Assembly: GCA_004553095.1 (NCBI GenBank)
Contig: SFMJ01000038.1
Coordinates: 1-11,845 of the forward strand
DNA: 11,845 nt
Source of the DNA: Bacteroidales bacterium
GTDB lineage: Bacteria; Bacteroidota; Bacteroidia; Bacteroidales; Muribaculaceae
Direction: 5' to 3'
In this document: positions 6,520 through 11,845 of the stretch, piece by piece
How the letters are laid out: each line of letters starts with the position of its first letter
How positions within the stretch are numbered: the stretch's first letter is position 1
Notes under the pieces: model-generated
What the model was told of the DNA's origin: nothing
Database searches by the model: none
Seen by the model: the letters and a program-made list of their open reading frames with translations, nothing else
Program-made: the position numbers and the translations under genes

Positions 6520-7698
6520 ATGAGCAAGCGCAAATTTCACTTAGCCCTCCTCCCGCAGATCATCATAGCCATCATCCTTGGCATTGGTGCCGGATACATA
6601 TTCCCCGACTGGCTGAGCCGCATCTTCATCACCTTCAACGCCACCTTCAGCCAGTTTCTCTCCTTCTGCATTCCACTGATTATTTTGGGATTCGTAACAA
6701 TGGCGATCGGCGAGATCGGTTCGAAGGCAGGCAAGATGCTGGCATTCACCGCCTTATTAGCATACGTCGCCACCTTCTTGGCAGGCACCATCTCCTACTT
6801 CACCGGTTTGCTGACCTTCCCCTCTCTCTTGGGCGATGTTACCGCCAATCGAGTAGCCACCGCCGAAGAGGGTTCACTTCTACCCTACTTCGTGATCAAT
6901 ATGCCTCCGGTGCTCGACGTGATGTCGGCGTTAGTGCTTGCCTTCATCCTGGGGCTCGGGATAGCACACCTCAAAGAAGACTCCTCATTGAGACGCGGCT
7001 TCGGCGAAGTCCGTGAGATCATCGTCAAGGTGATCCGCACAGTGATCATCCCCCTGCTACCCCTCTACATCTTCGGCATCTTCCTAAGCATGACCATCGG
7101 CGGACAGGTCGGGCCGATCCTTGGCACATTCATCAAGATCATCGTAGTAATCTTCCTGATCCATATCGGAGTATTGCTGATACAATTTACCATCGCCTCC
7201 CTCTTCTCTCGCCATAGCAAGAATCCCTTCAAGCTCTTGGGCAAGATGATGCCGGCATACTTCACAGCCTTGGGGACACAATCCTCGGCAGCCACCATCC
7301 CGGTGACAATGGCGCAAGCGCAGAAATTGGGAGTTCGAGAGGGGGTGGCAGGCTTCGTAGTGCCGCTATGTGCCAACATCCACATGAGTGGCAGCGCCCT
7401 GAAGATCACGGCATGCGCCTTGGCGCTGATGATGACCCAGGGGATACCCTACACCACCCCGATGTTCATGGGCTTCATCGCCATGCTCGGAGTCACGATG
7501 GTGGCATCGCCCGGAGTGCCGGGAGGCTCGATTATGGCAGCTCTTGGCATCCTGTCGAGCATCTTGGGATTCAGCGAAGCCGACAACGCGCTGATGATCG
7601 CCCTCTACATCGCCATGGACAGTTTCGGCACCGCATGCAACGTCACCGGCGACGGCGCCTTAGCAGTAATAGTAGACCGAGTATTCTCCAACAAATAA
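6520..7698 (+). CDS. DAACS-family cation-coupled amino/carboxylic acid symporter, divergent
   Basis: This is a 392-residue inner-membrane transporter of the dicarboxylate/amino acid:cation symporter family (GltP/SstT/DctA relatives). It has about eight hydrophobic segments and two re-entrant hairpins. The hairpin-1 serine motif is GTQSSAATIPVT (252-263), the TM7 motif is NIHMSGSA (286-293), hairpin 2 has PGVPGG (331-336), and TM8 has D367, T371, N374 and D378. Two family hallmarks are changed. The TM7 motif normally NMDGT reads HMSGS, and the TM8 arginine that binds a substrate side-chain carboxylate in glutamate/aspartate transporters is Gly (370). The usual acidic-amino-acid or C4-dicarboxylate substrate is therefore doubtful. 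It is the first gene of a likely operon with DUF4286 and ruvC (30-base gap). No Shine-Dalgarno is seen before the ATG. Confidence 0.85.
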   Translation: MSKRKFHLALLPQIIIAIILGIGAGYIFPDWLSRIFITFNATFSQFLSFCIPLIILGFVTMAIGEIGSKAGKMLAFTALLAYVATFLAGTISYFTGLLTFPSLLGDVTANRVATAEEGSLLPYFVINMPPVLDVMSALVLAFILGLGIAHLKEDSSLRRGFGEVREIIVKVIRTVIIPLLPLYIFGIFLSMTIGGQVGPILGTFIKIIVVIFLIHIGVLLIQFTIASLFSRHSKNPFKLLGKMMPAYFTALGTQSSAATIPVTMAQAQKLGVREGVAGFVVPLCANIHMSGSALKITACALALMMTQGIPYTTPMFMGFIAMLGVTMVASPGVPGGSIMAALGILSSILGFSEADNALMIALYIAMDSFGTACNVTGDGALAVIVDRVFSNK

Positions 7699-7728
7699 CA
7701 AAGAGTCATCACTAAAACAATCTGATAA

Positions 7729-8082
7729 ATGATTATATTTAATGCAAGTTTCATAATAGAACCGGACAAAGAAGAGGCGTTCAAGGCATGGATCACCGAT
7801 CGCCGTGGTTGGTTGCGTGGCGTCACTCGTACTGAACCCCGAGCGTCAGCCTCAGAACCGTCAGAGATACGCATCTCCGCCCTCCGAGCCACCGGGGGCG
7901 TGGAGCAAGGAGCTATCGACAGCCACACCATCTCGATACAAAGTTGCTTCAAGACGATGGCGGAAGCCCAAGAATGGGAGCAGGGTATCTTTGCCTCGCT
8001 CGCAGAGAGTTTCTACGCCTCTTTTGCCCCCAATGCCATGCTATTCACCTCATATTTTGAAACTATCGACATCGACTTGTAA
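7729..8082 (+). CDS. DUF4286 family protein
   Basis: This small 117-residue protein lacks a signal peptide or membrane segment. The opening MIIFNASFIIEPDKEEAFKA (1-20), the central Ser/Thr-Ile strand, the helix AEAQEWEQG (79-87) and the ending NAMLFTSYFE (103-112) match the pattern of DUF4286 proteins. These are small, probably ferredoxin-like folded proteins common in Bacteroidota. The function is unknown. It lies 37 bases before ruvC, an arrangement I recall from other Bacteroidales, and 30 bases after the transporter gene, so all three are probably co-transcribed. The start at 7729 is the only ATG that keeps the full first strand. Confidence 0.75.
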   Translation: MIIFNASFIIEPDKEEAFKAWITDRRGWLRGVTRTEPRASASEPSEIRISALRATGGVEQGAIDSHTISIQSCFKTMAEAQEWEQGIFASLAESFYASFAPNAMLFTSYFETIDIDL

Positions 8083-8119
8083 ATTCCTCACAAAGACGAC
8101 ACAACAAGTCCCATAGCCT

Positions 8120-8764
8120 ATGGAAAGAACAGAACATTCGGAAGAGATGCAACCTGCCGACCGTGGAGCGCGTGCCGCCGACCTGCGGCGCTTCGATCGC
8201 ATCATCATGGGCATCGACCCGGGCACAAACGTCATGGGATATGGCGTGCTCGGCGTTGAGGGTAAGCGATTGGAAGTCATAGTGATGGGAGTCATCGAGT
8301 TGAGCCGATTCGAAGACCACTATCGACGACTGCATCGCATCTACGAGAGAGTATCGGGACTCGCCGCCCAATACCTTCCCGACGAAGTGGCACTCGAAGC
8401 CCCCTTCTTCGGCAAGAACGTACAATCGATGTTGAAATTGGGTCGTGCACAGGGGGTGGCGATGGCGGCAGTGCTGACCCGCGACATCCCTGTGGCGGAA
8501 TATGCACCCCGCACCATCAAGATGTCGGTAACGGGCAATGGCCAGGCATCTAAAGAACAGGTAGCCAACATGTTGAAACACCTCCTCGGCATTCCCCAAG
8601 AAGAGATGCCCCGCCTTATGGATGCCACCGACGCACTCGCCGTGGCGCTGACCCACTACTACGAGACCGGCAAGCCCGCTATAGCAAAAGGCCCCAAAAA
8701 CTGGGCAGACTTCATCGCCCGCAACCCCGACCGCATCGTCAAGCGCAAAAAAAAGTCGGAATAA
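8120..8764 (+). CDS. ruvC: Holliday junction resolvase RuvC
   Basis: RuvC is the dimeric endonuclease that cuts four-way DNA junctions moved by RuvAB, ending homologous recombination and repair. The protein has 214 residues. The RNase H-like fold starts with MGIDPGT at 30-36, and the four acidic active-site residues appear in order as D33, E93 (in LEAPFFG), D168 and D171 (in LMDATDALAVALTH). The C-terminal tail GPKNWADFIARNPDR (191-205) resembles that of other Bacteroidota RuvC proteins. The first 25 residues are charged and precede the normal beginning. The ATG at 8120 is the upstream-most start, and translation from M30 would remove the extension. It is last in the transporter-DUF4286-ruvC unit; a short T run follows the stop without a strong stem. 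Confidence 0.95.
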   Translation: MERTEHSEEMQPADRGARAADLRRFDRIIMGIDPGTNVMGYGVLGVEGKRLEVIVMGVIELSRFEDHYRRLHRIYERVSGLAAQYLPDEVALEAPFFGKNVQSMLKLGRAQGVAMAAVLTRDIPVAEYAPRTIKMSVTGNGQASKEQVANMLKHLLGIPQEEMPRLMDATDALAVALTHYYETGKPAIAKGPKNWADFIARNPDRIVKRKKKSE

Positions 8765-8782
8765 TTTTTTGTGTTATATAAT

Positions 8783-8813
8783 ACCCTTTCTTTGCCAATT
8801 TAAAATAAAGGGT
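8783..8813. promoter_or_regulatory. Inverted repeat across the deoC promoter, possible operator
   Basis: ACCCTTT (8783-8789) and AAAGGGT (8807-8813) are perfect inverted repeats separated by 17 bases. They flank the -33 box and end one base into the spacer side of the -7 box, so a dimeric regulator bound here would block RNA polymerase. It could instead be a weak ruvC terminator, but no T run follows. Confidence 0.4.
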
Positions 8814-8821
8814 TATATTTG
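8791..8821 (+). promoter_or_regulatory. Promoter of the deoC operon
   Basis: TTTG (8791-8794), a 19-base spacer and TATATTTG (8814-8821) match the Bacteroidota consensus exactly. Transcription would start near 8828, leaving a leader of about 110 bases before the deoC ATG. Confidence 0.8.
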
Positions 8822-8835
8822 CGTGATGGAATGTG

Positions 8836-8905
8836 CTAATGGACTTCTTCGCGTGCGTTGCGTACGCGCGTGAGGACCTAATAGCCCCTTATACATAGCC
8901 ATTAG
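8836..8905 (+). promoter_or_regulatory. Foldable 5' leader of deoC
   Basis: Within the untranslated leader, CTAATGG (8836-8842) and CCATTAG (8899-8905) can form an outer 7-bp stem. Inside it CGCGTGCG (8850-8857) and CGTACGCG (8861-8868) form an 8-bp hairpin with a TTG loop and one G-T pair. A further CTAAT-like segment at 8878-8882 could compete. I do not recognise a known riboswitch; this is visible pairing potential only. Confidence 0.4.
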
Positions 8906-8939
8906 TTTAATAACAAGTTAACCTAAGATTACAACTATT

Positions 8940-9818
8940 ATGGATAGATATCAAGAAGTTATCTCTAAGAGTCAAGTTATCGTCGACGACGAGAAGGTAA
9001 AGAGTGAGGTTGAGAAGATCCTCGCCGGAGTCGGAGAGTTCGACACTACGGAAGTGAGACGCTTCCTGCTGAGCAGCATCGACCTGACCACTCTGAGCAC
9101 CGAAGACAACGAGACAAGTGTAACGGCATTCACACGCCGTGTCAATGATTTTGAGGACCAATATCCTCAATATCCCCATGTAGCCGCCATCTGCGTCTAC
9201 AGCAACTTTGCCGAAGTGGTAAAGACCAATCTGGATGTGGAGGGAGTCGACGTCTGCGTAGTGGCAGGATGCTTCCCCTCGAGCCAGACCTTCCAGGCAG
9301 TGAAAGTGGCTGATGTGGCGATGGCTGTAGAGGCCGGTGCCGACGAGGTGGACATCGTGCTCAATGTCGGCAACTTCCTCGACAAGAACTACGAAGATGT
9401 GTGCGACGAGATCATCGAGCTCAAGCATGCCGCGCGCCACGCCCGTCTTAAAGTGATCCTCGAGACCGGATGTCTCAAGAGCGCCGAATTGATCCGCAAC
9501 GCCAGCCTCTTGGCCATGTATAGTGAGGCCGACTTCATCAAGACATCTACCGGCAAGATCTACCCCGGAGCCTCTCCCGAAGCGGCATACGTGATGTGCC
9601 AATGCATCAAAGAATACTATAAGACATCGGGGCGCAAAGTCGGTTTCAAGGCCGCCGGAGGGGTCCGCACCACTGAAGATGCACTCGGATATTACGCCAT
9701 CGTCAAGAGCGTGCTCGGCGACGAATGGCTCAACAACGACCTCTTCCGCCTCGGCGCCAGTTCACTTGCCAACAACGTGCTCTCAAGCCTCGAAGGTGAG
9801 ATGGTAAAATTCTTCTAA
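8940..9818 (+). CDS. deoC: Deoxyribose-phosphate aldolase
   Basis: DeoC is a cytoplasmic class I aldolase that splits 2-deoxy-D-ribose 5-phosphate into glyceraldehyde 3-phosphate and acetaldehyde, the last step in breakdown of deoxyribonucleosides. It has 292 residues, somewhat longer than the roughly 250-260 of the E. coli enzyme, with the extra length mainly at the N-terminus. Active-site features are present: the Schiff-base lysine K201 in ADFIKTSTGK (197-206), the second lysine K237 in GFKAAGGVRT (235-244), D138 in DEVDIVLNVG (135-144), C85 and D48. It heads a likely operon with the secreted EEP protein only 17 bases downstream. Its own consensus promoter, inverted repeat and long leader suggest regulation. 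Confidence 0.95.
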   Translation: MDRYQEVISKSQVIVDDEKVKSEVEKILAGVGEFDTTEVRRFLLSSIDLTTLSTEDNETSVTAFTRRVNDFEDQYPQYPHVAAICVYSNFAEVVKTNLDVEGVDVCVVAGCFPSSQTFQAVKVADVAMAVEAGADEVDIVLNVGNFLDKNYEDVCDEIIELKHAARHARLKVILETGCLKSAELIRNASLLAMYSEADFIKTSTGKIYPGASPEAAYVMCQCIKEYYKTSGRKVGFKAAGGVRTTEDALGYYAIVKSVLGDEWLNNDLFRLGASSLANNVLSSLEGEMVKFF

Positions 9819-9835
9819 CTCGACACCCTCTTACC

Positions 9836-10918
9836 ATGAAAAAAGGACTGACAACAATAGCACTCCTGCTATTAGGGCTGATAATCTTCAACCCTCTTTA
9901 TGCCCGAAAAGAGAATAAAGAGCAATCCAAGAAGATAGCCACATTCGGAGTGGCATTCTACAACTTTGAGAACCTCTTTGACACGATCAACAACAACGGG
10001 AAATACGACCTCGAGTTCTCCCCCGCCGGCGATCGTCAATGGGACGGCAAAAAATATTGGAAAAAGATCGACAATATGGCATACGCCATCTCACAGATGA
10101 CCACCAAGACCACCCCGATGGGTCCGGCAGTGATCGGCGTCAGTGAGATCGAGAACATCAGCGTGCTCCAAGACCTGGTGAAGGCAGATGCCATCAAGGA
10201 TTGGAATCTACAGATCGTGCATCACGACTCTCCCGACGCTCGTGGCGTCGACGTGTCGTTGCTCTACAACCCGGCGATGTTCCGCGTGCTCAAGGTCGAG
10301 AACTATACACTGAAGCTCGAAGAATTGCCCCGCTTCAAGACTCGCGACCAGATGTGTGTCATCGGCTTGATGGGCACCAAGCAGACCGGCTACTCTCGCA
10401 TCGCCATCATCGTAAACCACTGGCCATCACGCCGCAACGGCGAGAATGAGAGCAGTTGGCTCCGCGAGGCTGCCGCCCGACTTAACCTGCAAATAGCACA
10501 AGAACTCAACGAGAAATATCCCGGAATAGGCATCGTGACCATGGGCGACTTGAACGACGACCCATACAATAAGTCTGTGTCGGAAGTCCTCGGCGCTGTC
10601 AAGGATATCAAAAAGACCCAACCGGGTGGATTCTACAACCCCTTCTGGGAGAAATATGACAAAGGCTTCGGATCTTATATCTATCGCGGAAGCTGGGACC
10701 TCTTCGATCAAATCATCGTCAACTCCAACATCGTCGATGGCACTTGCGGCTTGAAATTCTATGCTGCCGAAGTGCTCAACCGCGAGTTCCTCCGCCAGCA
10801 AGATGGTCAATACAAGGGATATCCCCTGCGCACATATTCCGGCGGCGTATGGACCAACGGATATTCCGACCACTTCCCCACCGAAATTTTCTTAGTCAAA
10901 GAGGTCAAAGAGGATTAA
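9836..10918 (+). CDS. Secreted endonuclease/exonuclease/phosphatase (EEP) family protein
   Basis: This 360-residue protein has an N-terminal signal peptide (basic MKKG, hydrophobic 5-19, likely cleavage after the alanine at 23), so it acts in the periplasm or outside. The EEP (DNase I-like) fold cuts phosphoester bonds in nucleic acids, lipids or inositol phosphates with divalent metals. The catalytic set is complete: N43 in YNFENLFD (42-49), E104 in VSEIEN (102-107), H195 in NHWPSR (194-199), D238 and N240 in MGDLNDDP (236-243), and D345-H346 in YSDHFP (343-348). The motifs resemble bacterial nucleases of the YhcR/ExeM type more than sphingomyelinases, but the substrate cannot be read from the sequence. 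It lies 17 bases after deoC and 49 bases before a TonB-dependent receptor gene. Confidence 0.85.
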   Translation: MKKGLTTIALLLLGLIIFNPLYARKENKEQSKKIATFGVAFYNFENLFDTINNNGKYDLEFSPAGDRQWDGKKYWKKIDNMAYAISQMTTKTTPMGPAVIGVSEIENISVLQDLVKADAIKDWNLQIVHHDSPDARGVDVSLLYNPAMFRVLKVENYTLKLEELPRFKTRDQMCVIGLMGTKQTGYSRIAIIVNHWPSRRNGENESSWLREAAARLNLQIAQELNEKYPGIGIVTMGDLNDDPYNKSVSEVLGAVKDIKKTQPGGFYNPFWEKYDKGFGSYIYRGSWDLFDQIIVNSNIVDGTCGLKFYAAEVLNREFLRQQDGQYKGYPLRTYSGGVWTNGYSDHFPTEIFLVKEVKED

Positions 10919-10934
10919 AGCAACTTTTTTATAA

Positions 10935-10946
10935 CTTTATATAAAG
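10935..10946. repeat. 12-bp palindrome before the receptor gene
   Basis: CTTTATATAAAG is a perfect 12-base palindrome in the AT-rich 49-base gap between the EEP gene and the receptor gene, 21 bases before the ATG. The adjacent TAACTTTA (10932-10939) is a near match to the -7 box. It may be a small regulatory site or an accident of AT-rich sequence. Confidence 0.25.
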
Positions 10947-10967
10947 CAAACTAATCAGAATCATATT

Positions 10968-11845
10968 ATGCGTATCAAACTAACACTACTCACACTGCTA
11001 TGCATCGCGATGACGGCACTTGCCGACACCGGCGTAAAGGGTATAGTAGTGGATAGCCGTACAGGGAAGCCGGTGGCAGACGCCAACGTTCTACTCCGCG
11101 AACGAGCTATCTTCGTGGTGACAGGCTCGGATGGAGTCTTCACCATCAGCAATACATCTCCCGGAGAAGATGTAATCGACATCATCGCCTCCGGATATGA
11201 AGATGCTTCACAAGATGTCGTTTTGAAAGAAAACATAGTCTTAAACATCGGAGAAATCAAAGTAAAAGCCGTAGGTGGAGAAATCCGTGCAGAGAACGAC
11301 GACCTGATCTTCAACGAAGAAGAACTTGCCGAAGATGAGGGTATCGGACAGCAGGTGAGCACCATCTCGGGAGCCACCGACGATATCTACTATCAGGCTG
11401 CCAACTACAACTTCTCGACCGTGCGTTTCCGCATGCGCGGCTACGACACCAACTGGCAGACCGGCTATGTCAACGGCGTGAATATGAACGACGCCATGCG
11501 CGGCCTCTTCAACTACTCGATGTTCGGAGGTATGACCTCCGGAGCATTCCGCAATCGCTCGACAGAGATCGGGCAGAGTGCTGCCTCCTACGGCTATGGC
11601 TCGATCGGCGGATCAAGCAATGTCACCACCTATGCCTCTGAATATGCACCCGGCTGGAAAGGCAACCTATCATATACCAACTCCAATTACATGCTTCGCG
11701 CCATGCTCCAATATGCATCCGGTCTTAACAAGCATGGATGGGCATTCTCGGCGTCGGTGATCGGTCGTTATGCTCCCGAGGGTGTGATCGAAGGTACTTT
11801 CTACAATTCGATAGGATACTTCTTCGCTGTGCAGAAGGTATTCAA
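10968..11845 (+). CDS. TonB-dependent outer-membrane receptor with carboxypeptidase-regulatory-like domain (3' end outside window)
   Basis: The frame from ATG 10968 stays open to the window edge (292 codons); the stop is beyond it. Residues 1-19 form a signal peptide ending ALA before Asp. Residues about 20-100 form a beta-sandwich with GVKGIVVDSRTGKPVADANV (22-41) and a GYEDASQDV turn, typical of the CarboxypepD_reg-like domain in front of Bacteroidota receptors. An acidic linker follows. Then comes a plug-like domain with VRFRMRGYD (about 151-159), VNGVNMND and YGSIGGSSNVTTYASE near 205-220, and aromatic-alternating beta-barrel strands. Such receptors import large substrates across the outer membrane with TonB energy. 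No SusD gene is visible on this side, and the features fit a non-SusC receptor. The adjacent secreted EEP enzyme suggests a phosphoester or nucleic-acid product as cargo. Confidence 0.88.
   Translation, partial: MRIKLTLLTLLCIAMTALADTGVKGIVVDSRTGKPVADANVLLRERAIFVVTGSDGVFTISNTSPGEDVIDIIASGYEDASQDVVLKENIVLNIGEIKVKAVGGEIRAENDDLIFNEEELAEDEGIGQQVSTISGATDDIYYQAANYNFSTVRFRMRGYDTNWQTGYVNGVNMNDAMRGLFNYSMFGGMTSGAFRNRSTEIGQSAASYGYGSIGGSSNVTTYASEYAPGWKGNLSYTNSNYMLRAMLQYASGLNKHGWAFSASVIGRYAPEGVIEGTFYNSIGYFFAVQKVF

Overview
The window looks like ordinary chromosome from a member of the Bacteroidales (Bacteroidota), possibly from a Muribaculaceae- or Porphyromonadaceae-like lineage. The evidence is the repeated promoter form TTTG-N19/20-TAnnTTTG, start codons without Shine-Dalgarno sequences, the DUF4286-ruvC gene pair, a TonB-dependent receptor with an N-terminal carboxypeptidase-regulatory-like domain, and three tRNA genes without encoded CCA. 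I see no integrase, transposase, CRISPR array or phage gene. I found no wholly new multi-gene system. The most unusual feature is a small signal-recognition-particle RNA gene placed four bases before a tRNA-Thr gene.

Layout. Positions 1-290 hold no convincing gene, but a leftward promoter with an overlapping palindrome lies at the extreme left edge. A leftward tRNA operon (Pro-TGG then Leu-CAG) runs from 548 to 342 and ends in a clear terminator. Divergent from it, rnr (RNase R) begins at 737. It is followed after two bases by a secreted six-hairpin-type glycoside hydrolase with a C-terminal carbohydrate-binding-like region, ending at a strong hairpin (5291-5325). A consensus promoter then drives the SRP RNA (from about 5397) and tRNA-Thr(TGT) (5495-5568). 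A serine-acetyltransferase-like hexapeptide protein is encoded convergently (6298-5687).

The second half runs rightward in two apparent transcription units. The first is a DAACS-family transporter, a DUF4286 protein and ruvC (6520-8764), with gaps of 30 and 37 bases. The second starts at a perfect consensus promoter (8791-8821) with a long, foldable leader. It carries deoC, a secreted endonuclease/exonuclease/phosphatase-family protein, and the first 292 codons of a TonB-dependent receptor that leaves the window. Deoxyribose-phosphate aldolase, a secreted nuclease-fold enzyme and an outer-membrane receptor side by side suggest, but do not prove, use of extracellular DNA or phosphoester substrates.

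Limits: assignments rest on reading motifs by eye. No database search or folding program was run, and promoter and terminator calls are pattern matches.
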